A DNA stretch of 50,078 nucleotides from Prevotella sp. (GTDB taxonomy: Bacteria > Bacteroidota > Bacteroidia > Bacteroidales > Bacteroidaceae). Both the position numbers and the translations under genes were made by a program. The number at the start of each line of letters is the position of its first letter. The stretch's first letter is position 1. Location of the stretch: positions 1-50,078 of the forward strand of contig JAKVJW010000020.1 of assembly GCA_022486815.1 (NCBI GenBank). Reading direction: 5' to 3'. Positions 43,191-50,078 of this stretch are shown here, piece after piece. The notes under the pieces were generated by a model that searched no databases, had not been told where the DNA came from, and was given only the letters and a program-made list of their open reading frames with translations.

Positions 43191-44546
43191 TTATTTTTTA
43201 AATTCTAAAAGGATAGAAGCATGGGGACGTAATTTTACAGTATAGTGGCTGTGAACCTTTCCTAATTGTTTGTTTGACCACAGGTCTATTACTTTCCGAC
43301 TTCCTGATATTCCGATGTCTTTCAGACTGACCTTAATGCTGTGTATGCCGTCGTCTGACAGGTTGAAGATTGCCACATAAATGTCTTTTTGATGATTTGA
43401 AGAGGTAATAATGGCTTCTTTCTGATTTTGAAGCAATAGGCGTACGTTCTGACTTTTCTCGTGCATGCGCAGCACTTCCTTATTCGTGAGCAATGAGAGC
43501 GTAAAGGGGTCAATTGTAGGAAGGTCACCTCCAAAGATCAGAGGTGATTGGAATATGGTAAAGAAAGTCATTAGTGAGTATTGTTCATCTTTTGTTAGAC
43601 GTGTCATTCTGTCTGCACCCCTTTCTCCTCTAATAGCCAGATGCCCCAAAGGTATCATGTCACAGTCTGGCCATGTTCCCGGAGCAATATACGGATACCA
43701 TTGCCGAGCTATTTTCATCAGATGAGTCAGATCGCTCCATTTATCCCATACATCGTTTACCATGCGCCATAGATTAGCATGGCTCCGGACGTGATCAGCC
43801 TTGCTGATTGGCGTTTCTCCCGGTGAAGTACTGAATACGATCGGACGACCGCATTGATCTATCGCTTTGCGTATCATTTCAATCTCATCTTGATGATACG
43901 GACTAGACAAGTCGTCTACCTTTATATAGTCTACTCCCCAACTCGCATATAAATCAAGGAGAGAATTGTAATAATCCTGGGCACCTTCTCCATATTTTAG
44001 GGTGTAATTGTCGGCAAGCCATCCGCATTGTCCTTCCGGGGAATAAATCTGATCGGCAGTGATACCGTGGCCTCCCATAATGGGTAACTTTCGTATAATG
44101 GCTATCTTTGGGATGCCTCGCATGATGTGGATACCAAATTTTAATCCTTTTGAGTGGATGTAGTCTGCCAACGGCTTGAATCCTTTTCCTTCCGCAGCTG
44201 ATGGAAATTTGTTTTCGGCCGGTTGGTATCTTCCATAATTATCTATTACATAGATAGGATCCTTTTGATTATACCCTCCGGATTTGGTGTTTGCCACATA
44301 CCAGCGGATATCTACAATGACATATTTCCATCCATAAGATTTGAGATGATTTGCCATGAAGTCTGCATTGGCCTTGACTTCCTTTTCTGTTACAGTAGGG
44401 CCATAACAGTCCCAACTGTCCCAGCCCATGGGAGGAGTAAGCGCCCATTGCCGGAAGACAAGACTATCATTTGGGGAACTCATGGCGTTGGCCGATGTAA
44501 GGAATAAGGATAATATTAAACTTAAAAAAAGAATTCTTGTTTTCAT
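43191..44546 (-). CDS. Secreted GH27 glycoside hydrolase, probable alpha-galactosidase
   Basis: The 451-residue enzyme has a signal peptide (about 1-21, ends SANA). The GH27 barrel (about 35-340) begins with the family's TPPMGWDSWDCYG (about 37-49), then YVIVDIRWYV, HSKGLKFGIHIMRG, and the catalytic nucleophile aspartate in VDYIKVDDLSSP (about 206-217); the acid/base is probably in MVNDVWDKW. A small beta domain follows (about 365-450). GH27 enzymes mostly remove alpha-linked galactose, a few beta-L-arabinopyranose. A GH5 mannanase-like gene is divergent from it and a SusC gene follows, so galactomannan side chains are a reasonable target. Confidence 0.92.
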   Translation of the reverse strand: MKTRILFLSLILSLFLTSANAMSSPNDSLVFRQWALTPPMGWDSWDCYGPTVTEKEVKANADFMANHLKSYGWKYVIVDIRWYVANTKSGGYNQKDPIYVIDNYGRYQPAENKFPSAAEGKGFKPLADYIHSKGLKFGIHIMRGIPKIAIIRKLPIMGGHGITADQIYSPEGQCGWLADNYTLKYGEGAQDYYNSLLDLYASWGVDYIKVDDLSSPYHQDEIEMIRKAIDQCGRPIVFSTSPGETPISKADHVRSHANLWRMVNDVWDKWSDLTHLMKIARQWYPYIAPGTWPDCDMIPLGHLAIRGERGADRMTRLTKDEQYSLMTFFTIFQSPLIFGGDLPTIDPFTLSLLTNKEVLRMHEKSQNVRLLLQNQKEAIITSSNHQKDIYVAIFNLSDDGIHSIKVSLKDIGISGSRKVIDLWSNKQLGKVHSHYTVKLRPHASILLEFKK

Positions 44547-44565
44547 TATGGTATCTTTTATGTTT

Positions 44566-44597
44566 CAAAATTAATTAAAATCGTTTATCCATCCAAA
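44566..44597 (-). promoter_or_regulatory. GH27 promoter
   Basis: Read leftwards, TTTG (44594-44597), exactly 20 nt, TAATTTTG (44566-44573), a full match. The transcript would start about 12 nt before the ATG at 44546, a very short leader. Confidence 0.75.
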
Positions 44598-44755
44598 TTT
44601 TCTTTAAGTATTTTTCATATCTCTTGATTTATAATATAGATAAATTTCTCATTAAGGGGTCTGCTTCTTAGTACGATAACCGGCGTCTGGTATTATAAAG
44701 CCCGATAGTGTAAGAATTAAACATTATAGTATTGCTGTTTTTGCGTATTAAGTTT

Positions 44756-44763
44756 TATCTTTG
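44756..44763 (+). promoter_or_regulatory. -7 box of the GH5 gene
   Basis: TATCTTTG followed by CA; a TTG 21 nt earlier is a partial -33 box. Transcription from about 44770 would give a 64-nt leader to the ATG at 44834, where a signal-peptide-like frame begins. Confidence 0.5.
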
Positions 44764-44867
44764 CATGAGACGGCAAAGTTCAGGACATCGTCAGGTCTTG
44801 TCATATCGTCTTAGGATTTTCGAATTTATAGATATGAAGAAATTATTTCTTCTTAATGATATAGGAT

Positions 44868-46115
44868 ATGGTTGTCTCTCTTCATGCAAAGTCGGATTTT
44901 ATACAGGTCTGTAACGGTCATTTTGTCCGTAATGGCAAAGTCTATTATTATATAGGTGCAAATTTCTGGTATGGTGCGATCTTAGGTTCTACCGGACAAG
45001 GCGGAGATCGTCTTCGACTTTGTCGGGAACTGGATGCGATGAAGTTTGTTGGAATTGATAATCTCCGTATTCTTGTTGGTTCTGATGGATATCATGGTGT
45101 GAAAACCAAAGTGGAACCGACTCTTCAAGTTGAACCTGGTGTATATAATGATAATATCCTTGACGGATTGGATTATCTGTTGATGGAGATGAGCAAGCGG
45201 AAGATGGTAGCTGTGCTCTATCTGAATAACAGTTGGGAGTGGAGTGGTGGATATGGTTTCTATCTGGAATATGCCGGAGCAGGAAAAACCCCGCGTCCTG
45301 AAGAAGCCGGATACCCGGCTTATATGCATTTTGTGAGTCAATTTGCTGACAACGAGAAAGCCCATCAACTCTTCTATGACTATGTGGAATTTATTATCTC
45401 TAGGACTAATCGATATACAGGGAAGAAATATAGTGATGATCCTACTATTATGAGTTGGCAAATAGGTAATGAACCCCGAGCATTCAGCAAGGAGGCAATT
45501 CCGGGTTTTATGAAATGGCTGAAAAAGGCCTCTGCTCTTATCCGATCCGTTGACAGAAACCATCTTATTTCTATAGGTAGTGAAGGGTCCTGGGGATGTG
45601 AGAATAATGAAAATGTTTATTCATCAATTTCTGCAGATCGGAATATTGACTATTGTACAGTACATATCTGGCCTTATAACTGGGAATGGATTCAGAAAGA
45701 CCATCTGTCAGATGACCTGTTTTTGGCCTGTAGAAATACCAAAAGATACCTTAGCCGCCATCTTGCTATCTGCGAGCATCTTCACAAACCCCTGGTCATG
45801 GAAGAATTTGGTTATCCGCGTGACGACTTTTCTTTTTCTCCGGAAAGCAGTACGAAAATACGGGATACCTATTACCAATATGTATTTCATATAATCGAAA
45901 AGAATGTACTGTGTAATGGCCTTTTTTCGGGTTGTAATTTTTGGGGGTGGGGCGGTTTTGCCAGACCAGTCCATGAACAATGGATCCCTGGTGATGACTA
46001 TACTGGTGATCCCGCCCAGGAATCACAGGGGTTGAATTCTGTGTTTCTTACAGATATATCAACGTTAAAGATTATAAGGGAAGAAATTGAGAAATTTCGA
46101 GAAATCAATCGATGA
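44868..46115 (+). CDS. GH5-family endo-beta-mannanase-like enzyme, 5' end apparently frameshifted
   Basis: The 415-residue frame holds a complete GH5 (subfamily 7-like) barrel: NGKVYYYIGANFWYGAILGS, FVGIDNLRILVGSDG, the acid/base glutamate in SWQIGNEPRAF (about 195-205), and the nucleophile glutamate in LVMEEFGYPRD (about 306-316). Such enzymes cut beta-1,4-mannan. The start is odd. In this frame the protein begins MVVSLHAKSDFIQV, which looks like the end of a signal peptide (SLHA, then KSDF) without its front. The missing front (MKKLFLLNDIG) is encoded at 44834-44866 in another frame, one base out of register. Either the gene carries a frameshift and is not secreted, or there is a sequence error here, or the short form is intended. 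Confidence 0.82.
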   Translation: MVVSLHAKSDFIQVCNGHFVRNGKVYYYIGANFWYGAILGSTGQGGDRLRLCRELDAMKFVGIDNLRILVGSDGYHGVKTKVEPTLQVEPGVYNDNILDGLDYLLMEMSKRKMVAVLYLNNSWEWSGGYGFYLEYAGAGKTPRPEEAGYPAYMHFVSQFADNEKAHQLFYDYVEFIISRTNRYTGKKYSDDPTIMSWQIGNEPRAFSKEAIPGFMKWLKKASALIRSVDRNHLISIGSEGSWGCENNENVYSSISADRNIDYCTVHIWPYNWEWIQKDHLSDDLFLACRNTKRYLSRHLAICEHLHKPLVMEEFGYPRDDFSFSPESSTKIRDTYYQYVFHIIEKNVLCNGLFSGCNFWGWGGFARPVHEQWIPGDDYTGDPAQESQGLNSVFLTDISTLKIIREEIEKFREINR

Positions 46116-46270
46116 AGAGATAATATTTTAAAGTAATTGCTTTCTTCTTTGATTTTATTGCAAAATAATTGGAATAGATAATATTTTTTTGATGTATGCT
46201 GATTGGGTGTGGTTTTGGACGATAGTATTAGTGTCTTTCGATATAATCCATTTCTGTGTTATTATATCAT

Positions 46271-46304
46271 AAATCAGTTTGTTACTGATGAAACTGATTT
46301 TTTT
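46271..46304 (+). terminator. Terminator of the GH5 transcript
   Basis: AAATCAGTTT (46271-46280) and AAACTGATTT (46291-46300) form a perfect 10-bp stem with a 10-nt loop, followed by four more T's. It is 155 nt past the GH5 stop and separates GH5 from the SusC transcript. Confidence 0.82.
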
Positions 46305-46474
46305 ATTGAAGTTAATGATATTTATTTATGAGTTTCTGGTTATTATCCACTCATATTAATACTTATCAGTAGTACTGATGTTTATATATTATAATTTTTT
46401 AAAGGAATAAGTATATAAGCAAAATAGTGTAAAAGATGGATAAAATAATATCATATTAATTCATATTTTAGATA

Positions 46475-46482
46475 TATCTTTG
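46475..46482 (+). promoter_or_regulatory. Candidate -7 box for the SusC-SusD operon
   Basis: TATCTTTG matches TAnnTTTG and gives a leader of about 250 nt. A second box, TACTTTTG at 46583-46590, would give about 145 nt. Neither has a clear -33 box, as is common for regulated sus-like promoters. Confidence 0.4.
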
Positions 46483-46740
46483 CTGTTGTTAATATGATAA
46501 ATACCATGTCCTAAATTTTTTTTAATCATTTTTGGGATTTTATGCTTAATCATTAATGAGGGTCTTTCTAGACTCTTAGTGGTACTTTTGGGAATTTAAT
46601 ATGAAATATAATGATTTTGAAAGAGTGATTACATCATGAAAAATAATATATATTCAGTTAATAAAAATAGAAAATCAGTTAGTTCAATTTACCACGAACA
46701 ACAAAACTAAAGAAATTTACAATTTTAACCTATCAGAAGT

Positions 46741-49700
46741 ATGAATCAAAATTTTATGAAAACTATGCTGCTCATGAGCGCATGTACGGCCTTTGGGCTG
46801 GCTTATTCGCCTCAGGTCCTGGCAGCTTCTCCAAAGCCTGCAGTAAATGCAGTGCAACAGGGGAAAAAGGTTACCGGACACGTTGCTGACTCGGAAGGAC
46901 CTGTGGTTGGTGCCAGTATCGTTGAGAAGGGTAATCCTTCCAATGGCACTGTGACTGACCTGGATGGTAATTTTACACTTGTTACAAGGAGCAGTAATCC
47001 TGTGCTCGTCATTTCTTATATCGGTTATAAAACTCAGTCAGTTTCTGTGGGCAACAGATCCCGGATCGATATTGTTATAGTTCCAGACAACAAGACTTTG
47101 GAAGAAGTTGTTGTTATGGGATATGGGGTTCAGAAAAAGAAACTGGTCACCGGAGCTACTGATGAGATCAAGGGTAGTGATATTGAGAAGTTGAACACTA
47201 CTCAGGTTCTGGGTGCCCTGCAAAGTCAAAGTCCGGGTGTCAGCATCACCGCGATATCCGGTCAGCCGGGTGACGGCTTTAAGGTTGCCATACGTGGTGC
47301 CGGAACAAACAGCAACACAAAACCTATCTATGTCATCGATGGAGTAGCAGGAGGAGATATCAACAATCTCAATCCGGCAGACATTGAGCGTATTGATGTC
47401 CTGAAGGATGCCGCATCCTGCGCCATCTATGGTGCCAATGGTGCCAACGGCGTGATTCTGATTACTACAAAACAAGGTGGAGCACAGACTGGGGGGGCAA
47501 GAACTGTCCAGGTTTCGTATGATGGAAATGTGGGCTGGTCAAATGTATATAAGATGCCGCGCTTGTTGAACGCCAAACAATATATGCAAATCCAGGACCT
47601 TGTAAGTTTTAATAATGGGGGATCGGCATACGACTGGTCCAAGTATATTGATGCGGATCTGCTGAAGGCATATCAGGATGGGTCCAATAAAGGGACGGAC
47701 TGGCTGGATGCCATCCGTAATAAGAATGCCCTGACAACTAATCATGCTATCAATATTACCGGTGGCTCGGACATGAGCAAATATTCCGCAGGTATCGGTT
47801 ATCAGTATCAGGACGGTATCTTCGGTAAAGTGGTCAAATCTGACTTTCGGCGTTTCACTTTCCGCTTGAATTCTGAACGTGTCATCTACCGTGATTCGAA
47901 AGGCCTGGATGTTATAAAAGTAGGCGAGAACGTTTATTTCCAGCATAAGCAAAATCAGGGTATCCAGATTGGAAATCAATATGGTAATGCGCTTTCAGAC
48001 ATGTTGCGTGCCAATCCTTGTATACCTATTTATGATAAGGACGGAAAACTCACTATGCGTGATTATTTACGTAATTCCGGTACAGGTCTTACAGATCCTA
48101 CTCGTGGAGGTTGGTTCAACTACAATTCCTATACTTCCAATCCAATTGCAGTTATGGAGAACAGTCAGAGTGGGAACAATAAGGCGAAGAATTTCAATTT
48201 GACGGCAATTGGCTATATAGAAATTCAACCGATCAAGAACTTAGTATATAGAGGACAGTTTAATTATAATCAGAGTTCTTTTACCTGGAGATCATTTCTT
48301 CCTAAATATTATATCAATGATTCCGGAGCGAACCGTACTTTGGATCAGGTGACGGAGCAAGTTGGTACTGGTTGGGGATGGAGTACAACCAATACATTGA
48401 ATTATAAATTCAATATTGCTAAGGACCATCATTTTGACGCTCTGCTTGGTACAGAATACAGTAAGTCTTGCCCAAGTTATGGTGATGTTGTAGAAGGGAT
48501 TTCTACAAACAGTATTTATGGTGATTTTGAGCATGCTTATCTGTCACTGACCAAGGATAAAAATCAGGAGGCTACCGTGACTGGTACTCCATACGGTGAT
48601 ACACGAAATATGTCTTATTTCGGTCGTATCAACTATGATTACAATGAGACTTATATGCTTTCCGCAATCCTTCGTGCTGATGGTTCATCAGTGTTTGCTC
48701 CTGGGCATCGCTGGGGTTACTTCCCGTCTGTGAGTGGCGGCTGGGTCATTACCAATGAAAACTTTATGAAGTCTACAGCAAAGTGGTTGGATTTCCTGAA
48801 ACTTCGTGCAGGCTGGGGAGAGAACGGTAATCGCAATATCGTCGATGCCTTTGCTTATCAGGCTACGTTTGCTTTTGACAATTTTTCCAATTATTCATTT
48901 GGAGATAACAAGGATGGCTATACACAGGGTGCAAGTCCGGCTCGTCTGCCGAATGAAAAGGTGACATGGGAGACTTCAGACCAAACTGATATCGGTCTTG
49001 ACGCACGGTTCCTGAACAGTAGATTAGGGGTTACTTTTGACTGGTACAAAAAAATTACTAAGGACTTGCTGATTCAGGTCCCTGTAGTTGCTACAACTGG
49101 TTTTTCTACTCAGTGGAAGAATGCCGGAACCGTGCAGAACACAGGTGTTGAAATCGCTTTGGACTGGCATGATAAGATAAGCTCTGATTTTACTTACGGA
49201 GCAAACTGGAATATTGCCTATAACAAGAATAAGGTAACGAAGATCAACTCTTCCCTTGATTATATTGAAGGCGGTAATGATAATCTTGCTCAGAATACAG
49301 GATTTATGGCTCGTATGCAGGTTGGGCACCCGATCGGTTATTTCTATGGTTACAAGACCGCCGGAGTGATTCAGAATGCTGCTGACCTCCAGAACTATGT
49401 CAATGAGAATTGTGGTGGAAAAGCAGCCAACTCTTTGCAAGGTTCCAGTTTGAAATCTGGAGACTTGAAGTTTGTTGATACCAACCATGATGGTAAGATC
49501 TCTATAGGTGATAAGACTGACCTGGGCAATCCGCTGCCGGATGTCACGATGGGCTTTGGCTTGAACTGTGGTTATAAAGGTTTTGATTTTTCCGTTACAG
49601 CCTATGCTGCACTTGGACAACAGGTAGCCCGCTCCTGGCGTAAATTTACAGATGGTCAATACGAAAATTATACTACAGAAGTTTATCAATATTGGAATGG

Positions 49701-50037
49701 TGAGGGAACCTCCAACAAATATCCTTTGATTGCTCCTGGTAATACAGGAGTTAATTGGCAGTCTGTTTCCGATATTTATATCGAGAACGCGAGTTATCTT
49801 CGCCTGCAGAATATGACATTGGGATATGACTTTAAAAAACTCTGGAAGACTTGTCCGTTTGGACAGCTTCGTCTGTATGTTGCTGCCCAGAACCTGTTTA
49901 CGATTACCGGGTATAAAGGGATGGATCCCGAGAACGGTATGGCTCTAAATAGTGCAGAGCCATGGGTTACGGGCGTAGATGTGGGTAACTATCCTCAACC
50001 ACGTACCTATCTTGTAGGCGTTAATATTAAATTTTAG
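46741..50037 (+). CDS. SusC/RagA-type TonB-linked outer-membrane receptor
   Basis: The complete 1098-residue receptor has a signal peptide (about 1-29, ending SPQVLAA), a carboxypeptidase-regulatory-like domain (about 44-120: VTGHVADSEGPVVGASIVEK, ISYIGYKTQSV), the TonB-box-like EEVVVMGYGVQKKK, a plug domain (about 140-255: PIYVIDGVAGGDINNLNPAD, ERIDVLKDAASCAIYGANGA) and a long beta barrel ending in VGVNIKF, with the expected terminal phenylalanine. It lacks an STN domain, so unlike the receptor at the left end it should not signal through FecR. The next gene starts 18 nt later. With the neighbouring GH5 and GH27 genes it probably takes up mannan-type oligosaccharides. Confidence 0.95.
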   Translation: MNQNFMKTMLLMSACTAFGLAYSPQVLAASPKPAVNAVQQGKKVTGHVADSEGPVVGASIVEKGNPSNGTVTDLDGNFTLVTRSSNPVLVISYIGYKTQSVSVGNRSRIDIVIVPDNKTLEEVVVMGYGVQKKKLVTGATDEIKGSDIEKLNTTQVLGALQSQSPGVSITAISGQPGDGFKVAIRGAGTNSNTKPIYVIDGVAGGDINNLNPADIERIDVLKDAASCAIYGANGANGVILITTKQGGAQTGGARTVQVSYDGNVGWSNVYKMPRLLNAKQYMQIQDLVSFNNGGSAYDWSKYIDADLLKAYQDGSNKGTDWLDAIRNKNALTTNHAINITGGSDMSKYSAGIGYQYQDGIFGKVVKSDFRRFTFRLNSERVIYRDSKGLDVIKVGENVYFQHKQNQGIQIGNQYGNALSDMLRANPCIPIYDKDGKLTMRDYLRNSGTGLTDPTRGGWFNYNSYTSNPIAVMENSQSGNNKAKNFNLTAIGYIEIQPIKNLVYRGQFNYNQSSFTWRSFLPKYYINDSGANRTLDQVTEQVGTGWGWSTTNTLNYKFNIAKDHHFDALLGTEYSKSCPSYGDVVEGISTNSIYGDFEHAYLSLTKDKNQEATVTGTPYGDTRNMSYFGRINYDYNETYMLSAILRADGSSVFAPGHRWGYFPSVSGGWVITNENFMKSTAKWLDFLKLRAGWGENGNRNIVDAFAYQATFAFDNFSNYSFGDNKDGYTQGASPARLPNEKVTWETSDQTDIGLDARFLNSRLGVTFDWYKKITKDLLIQVPVVATTGFSTQWKNAGTVQNTGVEIALDWHDKISSDFTYGANWNIAYNKNKVTKINSSLDYIEGGNDNLAQNTGFMARMQVGHPIGYFYGYKTAGVIQNAADLQNYVNENCGGKAANSLQGSSLKSGDLKFVDTNHDGKISIGDKTDLGNPLPDVTMGFGLNCGYKGFDFSVTAYAALGQQVARSWRKFTDGQYENYTTEVYQYWNGEGTSNKYPLIAPGNTGVNWQSVSDIYIENASYLRLQNMTLGYDFKKLWKTCPFGQLRLYVAAQNLFTITGYKGMDPENGMALNSAEPWVTGVDVGNYPQPRTYLVGVNIKF

Positions 50038-50055
50038 TTATTAAGAGATTACACT

Positions 50056-50078
50056 ATGAAAAAGGTTTTAAATATTGT
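50056..50078 (+). CDS. Start of the next gene, probably SusD-like lipoprotein (cut by the window)
   Basis: Only seven codons are present (MKKVLNI), 18 nt after the SusC stop. The position directly after susC and the basic signal-peptide-like start suggest SusD/RagB, but too little is visible for proof. Confidence 0.5.

Larger units (their letters stand above)
44547..44833. other. Divergent intergenic region between GH27 and GH5
   Basis: About 290 bases with the GH27 promoter and the GH5 -7 box 160 nt apart. The middle is AT-rich; I see no gene or clear operator. Confidence 0.55.
46116..46740. other. Long AT-rich leader region before the SusC gene
   Basis: About 625 bases, no gene. It contains the GH5 terminator (46271-46304), two -7-like boxes (46475-46482 and TACTTTTG at 46583-46590) and an AT-rich untranslated leader of 150-250 nt. 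A small TCTAGA-centred repeat lies near 46566. Confidence 0.55.

Noticed and set aside
44732..44914. A separate 60-codon gene before GH5
   Set aside because: Its last part (from 44834) is better explained as the detached front of the GH5 signal peptide; the earlier codons lie around the promoter.
46119..46187. Repeated GATAATATTTT after the GH5 gene
   Set aside because: An 11-base AT-only-like repeat in a strongly AT-rich stretch is not significant by eye.

Overview
The window comes from a Bacteroidota chromosome, most likely a Bacteroidales member of the Prevotella/Segatella type; the species cannot be fixed from sequence alone. The evidence is two SusC-type receptors, an ECF-sigma/FecR pair, a DUF4494 protein, a threonine operon carrying an ApgM-type enzyme, and many promoters of the Bacteroides kind (TTTG, 19-20 nt, TAnnTTTG). 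At least six sites match that consensus in both boxes with correct spacing, and they correct several gene starts (ABC-F, pheT, the second acyl-CoA ligase). I found no rRNA, tRNA, CRISPR array, transposase or phage gene.

Layout. 1-3077 (minus): ECF sigma factor, FecR anti-sigma and the front of an STN-containing SusC receptor, a classic surface-signalling cassette. 3078-3689: non-coding, with a striking array of four 9-bp elements spaced exactly 22 bp apart, ending in a 17-bp perfect inverted repeat. 3690-6188 (minus): TonB-receptor-like outer-membrane barrel with a (Gly-Thr)7 tail encoded by a hexamer repeat. 6189-9000 (plus): an AT-rich NatA/NatB-like ABC exporter, probably acquired. 9164-12862 (minus): galactose operon (galM, sugar permease, galK). 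13171-18137 (minus): folC, dnaJ, grpE and an ABC-F protein with one degenerate ATP site. 18367-20164 (plus): HAD phosphatase, RluA-type pseudouridine synthase and a 50-residue membrane protein. 20254-25372 (minus): threonine operon thrA / ApgM-like / thrC. 25535-25798 (minus): small membrane protein. 26120-34757 (mostly plus): FAD oxidoreductase on a probably leaderless mRNA, pheT, yebC, TSCPD protein, a lipoprotein (minus), lepA and a Crp/Fnr regulator. 34840-38224 (minus): two tandem acyl-CoA synthetase paralogues. 38380-40842 (minus): LolC/E-like permease and an aminotransferase, divergent from DUF4494 and the YggS-family protein (40958-42309). 42362-46115: a secreted basic protein, a GH27 alpha-galactosidase and a GH5 mannanase-like enzyme whose signal-peptide region looks frameshifted. 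46741 to the end: a full SusC receptor and the first codons of the next gene, probably susD.

How the genes fit together. GH27 (removing alpha-galactose), GH5 (cutting a beta-mannan backbone) and the SusC/SusD pair look like a galactomannan-type utilisation locus. The galM-permease-galK operon about 30 kb away could take the released galactose. The rest is mostly housekeeping: translation, chaperones, amino-acid and folate metabolism. No clearly new multi-gene system is present. The least explained items are the 22-bp-period array, the operator-like palindromes on the galM and acyl-CoA ligase promoters, the repeat region upstream of the 42362-42889 gene, and the one-sided ABC-F protein.
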